Positions 44,577 through 57,015 of a DNA stretch of 64,000 nucleotides are shown here, one piece after another. Positions within the stretch are counted from its first letter, which is position 1. Every line of letters starts with the position of its first letter. Below the pieces are notes generated by a model. That model was not told the DNA's origin. It ran no database searches and worked only from the letters and a program-made list of their open reading frames with translations. Source of the DNA: Rhipicephalus microplus. Lineage: Eukaryota; Arthropoda; Arachnida; Ixodida; Ixodidae. The stretch is taken from positions 98,138,202 through 98,202,201 of the forward strand of contig NC_134701.1 in assembly GCF_043290135.1 (NCBI RefSeq), in the 5' to 3' direction. The position numbers and the translations under genes are program-made.

Positions 44577-47445
44577 CATATATTTGTGTAGGGTTCCTAT
44601 AAGGACTTTATTATATTTGAATAACATGCGGACTGCTTCTATTGGATGAATAAATGAAGCATTTTACATATGGGCATATACATGATGATAGCATTCTTAT
44701 ACCACACCGGTGAGTGAAAACATGCTAATAAAAGTCACTTTTGGTAAGAAATCATTTATAGTAAGGGTAACATTTTTCCTCCCTTACTAATAGAAGAAGT
44801 GTGGTCGTTTAGGTATTTACGTACATGTTGTTTTTCCTTATTTCTGTCCCCGAAGCGGCAATTTTTTTTATAGCAGTTTAGGCGAGATATTTTAGCTGGA
44901 CCAGTTCAACGACCGGCCGTAAAAAAAGCCAACTCGGGACTCACATCGTCGCGGTAAACACTAAAAGCTAAGACTCAGTGTGCGTAAGCTTTACCACAGT
45001 GCAAGCTCACCTCACAAAAAAGAAATTTTTACGAGTGTGCTGCAAGTAAGAGGCAAATCTGTCTGTCCCTAGTAGTACTTCACAGTTACCACAGACAATT
45101 TTTTATTGATGTTTGATCGTGAGCCTCAACTTTCTTTTTTTCGTGGCTTCAAGGGATTCGAGCAAGGACCGGCTTTACGAAGGTTCGACCAACCACAGTT
45201 TTTATCGTGAGACGGGGAAATCAAACCGTAGCATAGAATTCTTCTTGCCGATTCTGCTAGCTCGTTCGAAAAGGTTTTGCAGCCCACCGACTTCAAAGTT
45301 GAGGTTCTGTGTTACGCTCTCAGAGTTTCGCTTTTTCTGTTTCGGTGCCATGAAGGGCTGTCGTGTGATGGGGCAGTTTAGATCACGTGGTGTGAGCTAC
45401 CGCCTCGGACTTCAACCCGTTCGTCTAGATTGGTGAATTCGACAAACGCCACAGCGATCTTGATTTTGGTTACAGTGAATACAAACGAAACATCTCGACA
45501 GACATAACTGAGTGTCCACTTAAATCAAACAAATATTTTCAGAAAAATATTGTGAATTGTTTGCGTTAGTTGGTTTCTACGTGACCTCGAACCGCATAAT
45601 AAACTGAAGCAAGCAAATAAGCCTCAGAAAAGCTAAGCACAGGATTCAGTTTTTTCCACTTTTGCTCACTCTGCACACAATTATTAGCTACTGCACAGAA
45701 AACGTGCGAGGTTTGCAGACACTTGAGAGAAAGTATTAACAACAACTGACACCAACTTATTTCCTCTTACCATTAAAGTTTTCTTGTATTGTGTGTTGAT
45801 CCGGAGTGTAAACTGGTACACCAGAAGCACGCGACTATTAGTTTAGTGACTCTTCACATACCACGGGGAAGTGTTTGACGAAGTGGGCGACGGGGTTGTG
45901 ACATTTGTGTCTTGACCAACGTGTCATAAGCGTCAAAGCAGCCTACCCTCCCATACTTAGCGTGGCACAATTTTCTCTTTGTTAATATAGCCACAACCTC
46001 ATTTTGAATTCCACAAGTAACTTAACAAAGCCGTGAAGCAATGTTTTTGTATTGTTTAGGCTACTCTTCTTTTACTCTTAGTCCAATAAGAATATCTACA
46101 TAGTGAATGGTATAGCGAACACGAGAATGCGGAATAAGTCGCTGTTTCATTTTCCCAATAATTCAACAAAAAGTAAACCAACGGCGCGAAATAAACAGAT
46201 GCACTTTTATAGCCCCTTTTCGCAGTGTGAGTCTTGCCCCTTCGCTCCTCAATGGACACGCAGCATGGAGGTTCCATCAAAATTGTTCCGGCTACTGAAC
46301 AGAAAATCACAATAGGATTCGCATATCCTTGGCGTTTAAACTCAAAAGGTTTCTGTGCCACCAGAGAGCCCAGTTTTATTAAACGCATTCACTGAACACC
46401 TGTAGGTGCAAATTGTAAACCTGCATTGTAAAGCCACAACTCATATTTTCTCCTTTCTCGGAGGCGTTATGTACGCTTTCCTTTATAGGTACGGCATTTT
46501 ATGGCTTTCTGTTTCATGCGTGTGCTCGTTCCCTTTTAGTTCGTTGATTTGGAGTCCTAATTAGGTTGGATAAGTAAGAAAACCGAGCAGCAGATGGCGA
46601 ATCATTTGATTATTTATTCATTTTGTTCTTTTTTCGTTACACAGTACTGCAGGTCCTAACCCACCCAAGGATATTCAAGAGTCAGGCAAAATAAACAAGA
46701 ATAACAAATTTAACTAAGCGAGAAATCTCGATTGCAAATTCGGAACATAACTAGCAGTGAAACTGGAAATCACGGTTATACATATTTACGTATTAGGTAT
46801 CAAACACAGCAAAATATTTCAAGCAAGTTTACTCAAACAACAACATTGACAGCTCGGCTTGAATGTTCGGCTGTTAGTAAATTATTTATTATGCGCATTC
46901 GAGCCTCAAATCGTTGGTGTATAAAATTTTGGGTTTTAAAGCACGACTTTTCTGAACTTCAGCAATTTTGCTGTTTTGTGGCTCAAAAATAAAATGACGG
47001 CACGTTCATGCGGTTCAATTATTCCTACTAAAAGCATCTAAGCCTACGTCTGCTACCGCTGTTGTTCCCTAGGAATCCTGAATATACGTTGAGAAACGTT
47101 TCACCGGGTATTCTTGGTCTATCTCATTGTGATCACTTTGCCAAACTACAACCCTTCCGTTCGTTATTGTTTTCAAAGCTCCTTTACATCCATTTTTCAT
47201 TCATGTATGAGTAGCGAAAGTACTGCTTGGTCTATGTGGATCTCTCCACAGCTAAGTGAATCTTCTCATACCACTGTGACAACGCATATCACGAAGGGCC
47301 TCAAATGCCTTTTGTCGCAAGGGCCTGTTTGGTTCCGACTAATGCGGCAGCTTTTGCTTGTCAGCTAATTTCGCCATATCCGATTGTCATTTCACGTAGC
47401 CATCATTGTTACATTGCGGCACTTGCCAATATATAACTTGTAACG
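44577..47445. other. AT-rich DNA, possible LINE tail
   Basis: The frame at 45113-45436 (plus, 107 codons) matches nothing. On the minus strand, the stretch near 46700-46600 reads GACCTGCAGTACTGTGTAAC and ends in AATGAATAAATAA. This resembles the 3' end of CR1-type LINEs in ticks, but no coding part was seen. Confidence 0.3.
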
Positions 47446-47665
47446 TACACTATAAAAATTTTTACACCCATAGGGATGTATTTGTTTTGTCCCATGGGCA
47501 ACACCCTCTTATGGTGTCTAGGAACACCCTAAACAATAAAGTGTTTAGAAACATCCTGAACAATAGGGTGTAAAGAAACGTTACACCCTATTTTAATAGG
47601 TGTTTATAAACACCCCTGAACTATAGGTGTTGGATGAGGCTGCACCCATGCGAGTGGGGTGTACA
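47446..47665 (+). repeat. ACACC/GGTGT-rich repeat family, copy A
   Basis: It starts TACACTATAAAAATTTTTAC then ACCC, and is filled with short alternating ACACCC and GGTGT blocks (CAACACCCT, GGTGTCTAGGAACACCCT, GGGTGTAAAG, TTACACCCT, GGTGTTTATAAACACCCC). The minus-strand block at 53414-53275 has the same start (TACACTCTAAAAACATTTGC) and the same internal style. Probably a small non-autonomous DNA element able to fold into many short hairpins. Confidence 0.6.
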
Positions 47666-47909
47666 CTGAAAACCCCCTTGAAACGCTGGCTGAGCATACT
47701 GAGCATATGGATGAGCATACTTGATCGAATGAAGCGCAATTAACGGGCAACAAAAGCAGAGACACAGGAGGTGACGCTTAGACTTGTGTGTTGAGGAGAG
47801 CCGTTCATAGCACTTCATTCCATCAAATATGAATCACCAACTGGCCCAAGCCTCAATTGTTCTCAGGGAGAAGCATATATGAACCTTCTCTGCGGCTGAC
47901 AAAACAAGG

Positions 47910-47954
47910 TTTTGTGCCGTATGGGAACCTTTCGTGCCGTATGGGAACCTTACT
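47910..47954 (+). repeat. Short tandem duplication
   Basis: GTGCCGTATGGGAACCTT occurs twice, nearly adjacent, within this span. Confidence 0.8.
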
Positions 47955-48981
47955 TTACCCTTTCAGCTTGCTCGCGCAGGCAAATAAAAAGGTGCTGCTC
48001 CAAGTTGATAATGTTCCATTAGCTGTATCAACGACCAATCGAAATGAATGTCAAGTACAATGCTTAAGTATGCATCAACACAGCTGCATGTGTATTTCTG
48101 CAGATCTACCATGGTACTCATTCGATTAGTTTATTAAAAGTAATACAGTACGACGCGCAACAACACATACATATTTTATCGGTATTGCACAAAAGCACAA
48201 TGCCACTTAACATACATGACGGTATGCGTAATTGAGAAGGTATTCTGTGCAGGTAACTTGTGATATTAAGTAATGTACAGCTACGTATTAAAATGCAAAT
48301 GATACTAGTGTTCTTGAACTGGCTCACATTGACACGATTACATAATGGAAGAATCGGCTATTGGGTCATTCCACATCAGACGTCCCAGCCATTTTGGTGA
48401 CCACCGCAAATGTATTAAAAAAATCACGCTGATTTTACTGCAATAAAAAGGGTAACTGCTAGAATATTTCGCAGACAAATAACTCAATGGTGACGTGGCT
48501 GCCTCCTGAACTTCCCGAAATCTCGTCTAGATGTTTGTGAAAAAAATTCTTTCATAAGTATCCCTTCTTCCGTGCTAAATTTGGTCTACAAGTTAAGTGA
48601 AGGACTTGCATAAAGTGTTTGAAGCTCAGTAATATTACCATTTTTGACCACATACGCCTCAAATAATTTCGCCGAAATGTGTTATATCTGCATTTTTCTA
48701 TATCAATACTGCACTTTGATTGGATATCTGAGGAGTGAATAATTAATCCACATAAGGTATATTGGGAGGAAGAAATATTTTACACCTCGCAAGGTGTCAC
48801 ACTATACGAGAAAAAATAAAAAATTTCACAAAAAAATTGTTTTGTCTATAATGAGACGCAACATGCACCATGTGGTGGTTGAACTATATAAAAGGCTTTG
48901 TACCTAAATCGAAGCAAATAAACAGTTATTTTTATGTGCCAAATTTTGTCATAGCAACTTATGTTTTGGAGAAAAAGATCA
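47955..48981. other. No recognised feature
   Basis: AT-rich with short frames only. Confidence 0.35.
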
Positions 48982-49330
48982 CAGCATATCCACGGAGTGA
49001 ATGATGATGAGTGGGGCGTAGCGTTCGTCCGTCCGGACGCACAAACGGATGGACAGACAGTCTGACGCCAGTGTGGACGAACAGAAAGATGGACGGACTA
49101 AGAGACAGACCAACACACGGAAGCCCAGATGAATGGATGCACAGACGAACGGACGAAAGCACAAATGTACGGACGAACGATTCGCCCCACGAATCATCAT
49201 TTTGTCCATGTATATGCTGTGAAAACCTTTAACACTATCTATTGTGCAACTCCACAAGTGGCTACATAATACTAGTACGACTACAGAGGAAGAAACGACC
49301 CATGGCCTCAAGAGCTTTGCCCCTAAATGA
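48982..49330 (+). repeat. Minisatellite-bearing dispersed repeat, copy 2
   Basis: It begins CAGCATATCCACGGAGTGAA and GATGATGAGTGGGGCGTAGC, has a degenerate ACGGACGAACGGATGGAC-type array (49025-49190), and ends AAGAGCTTTGCCCCTAAATG. The two terminal blocks are shared with 22012-22710. The array here is the complementary phase of the CCGT/TCCA units, and the spacer lengths differ. Confidence 0.65.
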
Positions 49331-51055
49331 TTTTTGAAGTTGCGAATTCCCCATTCGCCATTTGGTCATCTGGAAGCCGACGCCTCGAAGTTCCCCATTG
49401 CCGTTGATGGGAAAAAATATTTATTCCTTGAAATATAAATTGTAATGATGAAACTTGTCACATACAAAGAACTGTTTATTAGCTTTCAATTGAGGTAAAA
49501 GGTAATTTTTAATTGGACCACCACATGGTGCAAATTGCGTCTCAATACAGGCAAAAATGACAATTCTGTGAATTGAGTGATCTTTTCTCGTAGAGGTTAA
49601 CAGCTTAAGATGTCTAAAAATAATTTTTCATCAAAATATCTTTTCTGTGAAGTAAGTATTCACAGCTCAGATACTCATACTAAGTGCAGTATAGCAATTA
49701 GAAAATGCAAACATAACACACTTTGGCTAATTCTTGCAGACGTATGTGGCCGAAAATTTGTATTATTATGGCTGAGTTTCAAACACCTTACAAAAGACCC
49801 TTTACTTAGCGTGTACCAAACTTGGTATAAAAAAAGGTGCGGAACTTGTAAAATATTTTTTTTCACCAACAACACTCAAACAACAGTCTTCAAAGTTTGA
49901 AAGGCAACCACGTCGCCAAAAACTTTTTCTCTCCGAAATATTCAAGCAGTTCACTCTTCTCAGTGCATTAAATCAGCACGATTTTTTTTTTCAAACACAT
50001 TTGCCATAGCCGCAAAATTGGCTGGGCAATGTCGAATAAAGTAACCCTGTTACCTTCACTCAATGATCATTGCATACTGCTAAATTTGGGCCATTTGTTT
50101 CAATCAAGCTGTCAGGGTGAGAAAGCATAACTCCTTCCCGATACAGCGTAGGCTATTCAGTGGCTGTGCGTGTTGTGTTCCCAGATAGATATGCTGCCCA
50201 GTCTTACATTTTGGCTGCACCACATGCTTAGATACTGTGCAGTATGTATAACACTAAAGTGTTTTTGTGCAACAAAAAACTAATAATACGCTTAACATTG
50301 CGAAAATACCTTTTACATCTGAAGTACTTAGCGAAGGTAAACGCCAAAGCGAGGCGATGGCAATAAAACTCTGAATAACAAGAATATTTGGAAAGTTACA
50401 CATGATGGAAACAATCTGAATAAAATGTGGTCGAACGTTAGCAGTTATGTTCAAACAAGCGTTTGCGCTGTTCAAATAGGCAATTCTACAACACACACAG
50501 ACGAAAGGTCTGTTCAAACAAAAGTCCAGCTTCAGTGCTCGATCCGCTACATAGGCACGGCTGTCGGCAGTGTCATGCTACGTTGCAGGCGAACGAAAAT
50601 ACCGGTGAAGAAAAATTTAACGAAATTGAATGTATTAGCAAGTAGGCAAACTTCGCGAGGCGCACCTAACGCGAAACAATATGCTGTGTTGCCACCCGAT
50701 GCATCAACCCGAGTTATTACGGTAGTGTTCCCGCACAAAACGAAAAAGAAACGAAAAGAACGACATGCACACCACGCCCTTGTTTCAGTTCGCGGTCTTT
50801 TTGTGCACTAAGAAAAAAAAAGAAAGTAAATGAACTACCGACATGCCCAAGCATATGCGTCTTACATACGGTTGACGCTTAGAGCTAACAGGCGCCCTCC
50901 CCACACATGTATTAATTAGTAAACAAAAATTGATGTGCAGCACAAGCGGGCCCCGTTAAAAACGGCTGCAAACAAAGGGCACCGCAAAACTCTGTTCAAT
51001 TTCTTCGCTGAACCTCAGCGGCGCACGCTCACTCTGCTTTGTACTCCAAACAATC
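49331..51055. other. No recognised feature
   Basis: AT-rich. A 128-codon plus frame (50425-50811) has no recognisable motif and ends in a poly-basic stretch from A-rich DNA. Confidence 0.3.
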
Positions 51056-51080
51056 TAAACAAACAAACAAACAAACAAAA
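51056..51080 (+). repeat. (AAAC)n microsatellite
   Basis: About six AAAC units. Confidence 0.9.
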
Positions 51081-51253
51081 AACTTGCCCACAATCACACT
51101 TCGCCATCATCCCCGTGAAACAGTTCGGACAAATATTCTTGTTAAGTAAACATATGCTGATTTGTCATCAACTAGTTGAGTCCAAAATTGTTTGAAGGCG
51201 TTATTCTTGTGCTCCCGCAGTTAACAAAGCGCTGAACGGAACAACGTGAGAGC

Positions 51254-51600
51254 GGTACTCACTATTTCACTTGGAGTGCTCCACAATATTAATCCACAGG
51301 TCCAGTCTTCAGGATGGTGCACCTTCGCAATAATCAGCACTGACAGAACACGCTGGTGGAGCACAGAGCGCAGGCACATTTCAAACTAAACACCGACTAA
51401 TAAACTCTACCGATCGAGAAGCCACGCACACCACACGCACACACACGGGAGGGTTTATCGCCAGCGCACGCAGTCACAGAACACCTAGCAGTGACATGTA
51501 AGACGATGTCGACCCCTTTTCCGCGCTGTGCGCCTGGCGCGCAGCAATACCGGGCAGCCACGCAGGAAGTCGGGCAGCCAAGGTTGTCTAGGCGACGAGA
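51254..51600 (-). promoter_or_regulatory. Candidate promoter and first non-coding exon
   Basis: On the minus strand a CpG-rich block (about 51640-51400) leads to TCAGTGCTGATT (TCAGT at 51343-51339), a match to the arthropod initiator. Some 80 bp further, GTGGAGCACTCCAAGTGAAA is followed by TA and a good splice donor, GTGAGTACC (51262-51254). This arrangement is what a short 5'UTR exon looks like. A gene would extend toward lower coordinates, but no coding exon was recognised there. The evidence is signal-based only. Confidence 0.35.
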
Positions 51601-51639
51601 CTTATTGGCGCCTTGTGGCGCTCTCAGACCGGCTAGATG

Positions 51640-53095
51640 CGGTTTAACGCTAGCTCCGGCCCTCTGCTGATAACGTGGGCGCTGCTTTTTTTTTTTTGCG
51701 GCAGCGATCTGTTGCCTTATAATCGTTGTTTAACAGTGCATCTGAATCGCAGTGAATTTTGGGATGGTGCAGTGCGGCCAGCACGAGCTACTAGTCAGAA
51801 CGCGCATTTGTAATATTTAGGAGCAATGTTTAGCGCAGCTTCACCGACCTAAGGTAGTGAATTTTGGTGAAAAAGCTAAGCTGATGCTTTTTGCTTAGCT
51901 CTATGGGTGTTTAGGGACTGCACATTCAAGATCACGCAGGCGATATTTTATCAGGACTTTCATTTCGGTAAATACATTCCAACATTGCATGCATCGGTTG
52001 TCCCACTATTCGATGAGAACATATTGCCACGTGCGTACTGCTAAGAAGACGAAGACGACAGCGCATACGCGCATCTGCACGATTTTATGCAGCAAGCAAT
52101 AACAAGAAAGAAGAGGAACGCTCTGGCACGCAGTAAATAAAAATACTGACCTGCTGCTACTTTCTCAACCTGTTAATTACTACTTCTGTCTTCACGTTGC
52201 GGCAATACATTTGTACTTAGCTTGCAGTCCTTGGAGCAAGACCACGGCTGAGAATATTTCATCAATGCGATTTTTTTACTACCTACAAAGTCAAGGCTTT
52301 GACCAAAGCACGTCTGCTGGGGAAGTTACATAAATAAAAGAAGGGGATCCACAAGAAAAAAACGGAGAGAGAGAGAGAGAGAGAACTAGAGAATGCATTT
52401 CGGCTCCCCTGAGGAGAGCTTTGTTCACAATTTCGTCCACAAGGCTCCCGTCATTGTGAGCAAGGCTGCACCAAGGTCACCGAAATGTCCTTATTCTGCA
52501 TTTTTCCCTATGGTCGGTGTCCTCTTCCTAATTTCCATGACGCACTCTTAAGGACACATGAAGATGAACATTCGCTACAGTAAATAAATAAAACGTGCCA
52601 GCTAAAATTACATGAACTCAATGTTCGTTTTTCAGGGACCTGATGGCCTGCTGACGTGGTGGTTATGGCTAAACAACTGGGCTGTTTTTTGCAGGTGGTG
52701 GTTGTTTCATCTCCAGCGTTAAAAGCTTCGATCTTATGGGGGAGGGGGAGGAGGGGGAGTGTTCTATGCATGGCTACATCAATGTGCGCAACATTAGCGT
52801 GTTCAGGTAAATCAGGGTACTTTGTGAGTGTTGACCAATCACGCAAATGACACAGATGAAAGAAACAGGTACAAAAGAATTGGCCCTCACCCTATTGAAC
52901 AAGCGTGGCTCCTATTGTATCTTCCATCTTATAGTAGTTTGCGTGCTTTATCGATGAAAACTGCGTTTCGGTCACACTACTTTCTGCTTTGATTCATTAC
53001 TAGACTCGCAAGCAGCTAGTAGTGGGAGCCTTGCTGGTATCAAGATGGTTAACGTATACTAACAGTATAAGCAAAACGGCCCGAAAATGTCGTGC
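51640..53095. other. No recognised gene
   Basis: Contains a (GA)n run at 52366-52383 and a G-rich GGGGGAGGGGGAGGAGGGGG-like stretch near 52738. The 112-codon minus frame at 52508-52846 is unidentified. Confidence 0.3.
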
Positions 53096-53108
53096 ACTTG
53101 TAGCCTTG

Positions 53109-53243
53109 TAGGCACGTGTGCTCAGATTTGGGTACACGTTAAAGAATCCCAGGTCGTCGAAATTTCCGTTGCCCTCCACTACAGCGTGTTTCATAATCGT
53201 CTGGTGGTTTCGGGTCGTTAAACCCCACATATCAATCAATTAT
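53109..53243 (+). mobile_element. Ruka SINE, 5'-truncated
   Basis: Only the 3' part is present: TAGGCACGTGTGCTCAGATT, CCCAGGTCGTCGAAATTTCC, and the tail GTTAAACCCCACATATCAAT. A perfect 11-bp repeat, TTGTAGCCTTG, flanks it (53098-53108, 53244-53254). So the truncation happened at insertion and is not later decay. Confidence 0.92.
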
Positions 53244-53274
53244 TTGTAGCCTTGCTCATTACATTCCAAATATA

Positions 53275-53414
53275 AGGGTGTAGGGTGTTTTGAGGGTGTT
53301 TTAATTACGAACACCTGAAATTTCAAAATGGGCGTAAAAAGGGTGTTCATATGGGTGCTTTTAATGCGTACACCTGTTTTACACCTTGTAGGGTGCAAAT
53401 GTTTTTAGAGTGTA
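53275..53414 (-). repeat. ACACC/GGTGT-rich repeat family, copy B
   Basis: The minus strand starts TACACTCTAAAAACATTTGC then ACCCTACAAGGTGTAAAACA and continues with repeated ACACCC and GGTGT blocks. It parallels copy A at 47446-47665. It starts only about 20 bp after the right duplication of the truncated Ruka copy. Confidence 0.6.
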
Positions 53415-55180
53415 GAACAAACGATGTAGATTGAAGAGTCACCGACCGTTAACGCTCCGCGTTTGGTGTGTTGTATTCCTAATCAGATAGCAGATTTTTT
53501 TCGGTTGTTGATCGAGCAACCAAGAATTGTACAGTGCTTTCTCATTGATCCATCGCTTTACGAAATCGTAGTATTGCAGAAGAAAGTCTGCAGGTCTATA
53601 TAAAACATAAAAACACTCTTCCACAACCCAACTCATCCCAAGAACCAGCCCACGCATTACACGCCGCGGCACACGAGCCAGAAAGGAGGATAGCGGTGAT
53701 TGCCAGTTCAGTCCCTTTCATCTGGCCAGAAGGTCTCATCATAGGAGCATGATGTTTCGGAAAATTCGGAAAAGAGTTATGAAAAAAGAGAAACAACCTG
53801 TGGTATCTTTCAGAATAAATGTGATAGAAATGAGCAATCGTCTAACTGTAATATCGTTTTCAGCTTTTTCTTCGGCGCCTGCAAGCACAGGAATCAGCTT
53901 TGTTGGCTTCTGTTGCGTTACTCTAACTTCCAATGATACTCACAACTCTTTTAAGCTGAATATGGCAGTGATGCCAGAAATGGGCAAATCATTTTTTCAA
54001 GTTTACATACACCATCTGGTAATATTTTTTTTTGTCTCAGAAACATAAAACTTTGGTTTCAAATATGCTAGTGTACGAGCCTCTTGTTATATTGTTTTGT
54101 GCTATGAATAAGTTCTCCGTATAGAAATAAAAGAATAATGAACTCTATCGCTAAGGTAGCATATGACAACGGTCTTTCTGATTTTGGTAATATGTTGAAT
54201 AAGCTTCGCAGAGCTAGCATAGACGCTGATAAGCATCAGGGCTCAGATCTCGTGACCATGTAATCGGGCTTCTTTTACATGAAGCAGAGTGTTTGTGCAG
54301 AAGGTGTGGCATGTATACAGATTTTTATAAGCCAGTGAACTGTCATTGTTTTGCATAAAATATAACGCCGCTAAGCTCAAGATTTTCGCGCAGAAGTTGG
54401 AATATTCAGCTCTAAAATTACGGGCATTTTATTTCAAGTTGCTTGAGGAGTTTCACAATGTTTCCACCATAAGATATTGAAGGCCTAACTTATCACTAAA
54501 TTGTGTTATGTTTACTGTTATGTATATTATATTGTTATACCTGTATCTATATTGTTAGTCTACCCCATACAACAAGGTCTCGGTGATTTGGTGTACTGAA
54601 TATAAGTAAATAAATGAATAAAGAAACAATGGTTCAGCGAGAATACCAATGATAGTGTAATGAAGATGATCCTGTTGTATTTTTATTTGGTGCAACCTAA
54701 CTAAGAGGTGCTAAAGGCACGACTTGCTTGTCATGTACTACATCATTAACAAATCCCGCTAATGACGGGTTCGAGGCCGCTCGCTCGCTTGTTACATACC
54801 AAACTCTGTATTGAGTGACGAGGCAGTTTGACGAGCTCGAAAAGCAGGTTAATCACGGTATATGCAGAGGGTGCAATTTGTTATCATAGTATATACAATT
54901 TCGCAAGCATGCATGCAGTAATGAACTACACTTAATGAGATAGATAACTTAATTTGCCTCAGAAACAAGGATATAGATCTACGTTACTGCTTGCTGATTG
55001 CTTCGCAGTACGTCGATTCATGCATTTTGCGGGAGCTGCCCGATTGTTCTGTTTTTTTAAAGCCTCTAAAAAACACCCTCTTCCGAAGCCTGAAGTGTTG
55101 AAATGACGCGCAGCAAATATCCCTGTACGCGTTCACAAACTACGCAGGTATTGATAACGTTAGTACTTCATACTTACTTG
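53415..55180. other. No recognised gene
   Basis: AT-rich. A run ending GTAAATAAATGAATAAAG near 54605-54625 could be a LINE poly(A)-like tail on the plus strand, but no coding part was seen. A 99-codon plus frame (53749-54048) is unidentified. Confidence 0.3.
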
Positions 55181-55195
55181 AAGGCTCTAGGATGA

Positions 55196-55324
55196 TGCCC
55201 GTGTGCTCAGATTTGGGTGCACGTTAATGAACCCCAGGTGGTCGAAATTTCCGCAGCCCTCCACTACGGCGTCTCTCATAATCATATGGTGGTTTTGGGA
55301 CGTTAAACCCCACATATCAATCAA
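55196..55324 (+). mobile_element. Ruka SINE, 5'-truncated
   Basis: Begins within the body (GCCCGTGTGCTCAGATTTGG) and runs to GTTAAACCCCACATATCAAT. It is flanked by a 10-bp repeat, TCTAGGATGA (55186-55195, 55325-55334). Its start point differs from that of the 53.1 kb copy by only a few bases of the consensus. Confidence 0.92.
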
Positions 55325-55639
55325 TCTAGGATGACGCAGTTTTATCCATCCCTTACATTAGCTTTCTGGTGCTCACACAAATAAAAAAATCGGTAGCACG
55401 CAGCCCGCGCTTCTTCTTGCTGGGTTCTTACACTACCTTTCGGAGATTTTGTCCACGCAGGATAGAGAGAGAGAGAGAGATAAAGATGCAAGGAAAGGCA
55501 GGGAGGTTAACCAGACGCACATCCGGTTCGCTACCCTGCACTGGGGAAGGGATAAAGGGGAGAAAAGAGGTTGTAGAGAGATGAGAAGGTACACACAATC
55601 ACGAGCACACTCTGGGAGCACACACAGTCTACAGGCGGT

Positions 55640-56110
55640 CGCTCAGGTTTGTTGACTTTAGGTAAATTAGCAGTGCTTTAGTTGCTTTCTGCGCAACTGA
55701 GGCAGATGCCCAAGGTCCTAGTATCTTCTGCACCCAAAATGGTCCGGGGTCAAGTTAATTCAAAACCATCCGGAGCTGGCATCGCTGTGGGTCGTAGCAA
55801 GCGCAGCTGCACAGGACGTGTTCGATGGTCTCTTCAGCTACGCAGTAGTCGCCTGTAGGAGTGTCTGCCATACCAATGCGAAAGGAGTACACCTTTGTAA
55901 ATGCAACACCCAACCAAAGGTGGCATTACAGTGTCGCATCGGAGCGGGGAACTTGTGATGGTAGCTTTAGCTTGAGCGAAGGATCCAGTTCATAAAATTG
56001 ACACCTTTGAAAGCTGGTAGACGACCAGAACGTGCGTGTGAGATCTCGAGCCAGCAGGTAAAGTTGTCTTGCTGCATCATTCCTTGATAGAGGAATCGGG
56101 ACTACACGGG
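55640..56110 (-). pseudogene. LINE ORF2 C-terminal zinc-finger region
   Basis: The minus strand reads WLGVAFTKVYSFRIGMADTP, then CVAEETIEHVLCSCACYDPQ, then KATKALLIYLKSTNLSDRL and a stop. The ETIEH..LCxC block is the CCHC finger at the end of ORF2 in I/Jockey-type LINEs (the first Cys pair is partly lost: GDYCVAE). One or two stops interrupt it (before CHLWLGV and after RMVLN). This region binds nucleic acid during retrotransposition. Confidence 0.75.
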
Positions 56111-56119
56111 TTCCTTCAT

Positions 56120-56639
56120 GGGCTGAGCAGGCTCCATCATCAGCTAATTGATTTCCGGTAATACCGATATGTCCAGGCAGCCATTGATATATAATATCAT
56201 GCCCTCATGCTAGAGCTTCATGATGGCAATGTCTTATTTCTTGTACCAATTGGTCATGACTCCTCCTACGCATGGCAGACTGCACACTCTGAAGCGCTGC
56301 CTTCAAATCACAGAATATGACCCATTTTCCTGGACATTCTTGAACGAGATATTGTAAAGCAGCCCTGATAGCAGCAAGCTCTGATGCCGTAGATGTAGTC
56401 ATATGCGACAACTTAAACTTGATTGTCATTGCTGCAGCCGGAATCACAGCGGCACCTGATGAGCTGCTGGACGAGACGGACCCATTAGTGTATATCTGCG
56501 TTCGGTCTAAGTACAACTCATGTAATAATTGCAGTGTTGCTTGCTTCAATACTACTCTGGAGTGATTGCTTTTCTTTTTGATTCCCGGAATTTCTAGACG
56601 TACTTGCGGCTGGTCGAGGCACCACAAAGGACATGCCAT
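56120..56639 (-). pseudogene. LINE RNase H domain
   Basis: TQIYTNGSVSSSSSSGAAVI is the first active-site segment, with Asn where IYTDGS is expected. ASELAAIRAALQYLV carries the Glu, and IFCDLKAALQSVQS the third acid. The frame then meets TGA at 56205-56207 (EALA stop GHDI), where the sense codon was probably CGA, a CpG-to-TpG change. It continues WLPGHIGITGNQLADDGA with the final Asp. Both the D-to-N change and the stop would remove activity. Confidence 0.85.
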
Positions 56640-56681
56640 TCTCGCAGCTGGCGTATATCCAGATGGAATGCTGTTTAGGTG

Positions 56682-56960
56682 CTAGGCTATGACCTCTGAA
56701 AACGTAGCACGTGGTCTTCTGGAGGGTAGAAGGGCCAAGTGGTGGTCGGAGACACGGCTAGCATGTCGAATGTGCGCTCTGAGGCAATCCACATCTCTGT
56801 ATGTCCTGACTGGATAGTCTTTGGCAAGCATGATTGTGGCATAAGTAGAAGCGCATCGGGGCAGTCCTAGGCAGATACGCAGTGCCTGACCCTGCAAACT
56901 CTCCAATGAATGAGTATTGGATTTGCAAGTGTTAGTCAGTACCGGCAAGCTGTAGCGCAA
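56682..56960 (-). pseudogene. LINE ORF2 connecting region
   Basis: MRYSLPVLTNTCKSNTHSLE, then LQGQALRICLGLPRCASTYA and TIMLAKDYPVRTYRDVDCLR. This matches the RT-RNase H linker of the family (compare LRLYLGLPKFALNNVLYVEA in the 21-26 kb LINE). It is in a different frame from RT, so an indel lies between 56960 and 57016. Confidence 0.8.
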
Positions 56961-57015
56961 TAGACCCCAGAAATAGGGCCCTGTACAGCTGTAGCGTGGA
57001 GGCCACAGAAGTTCC

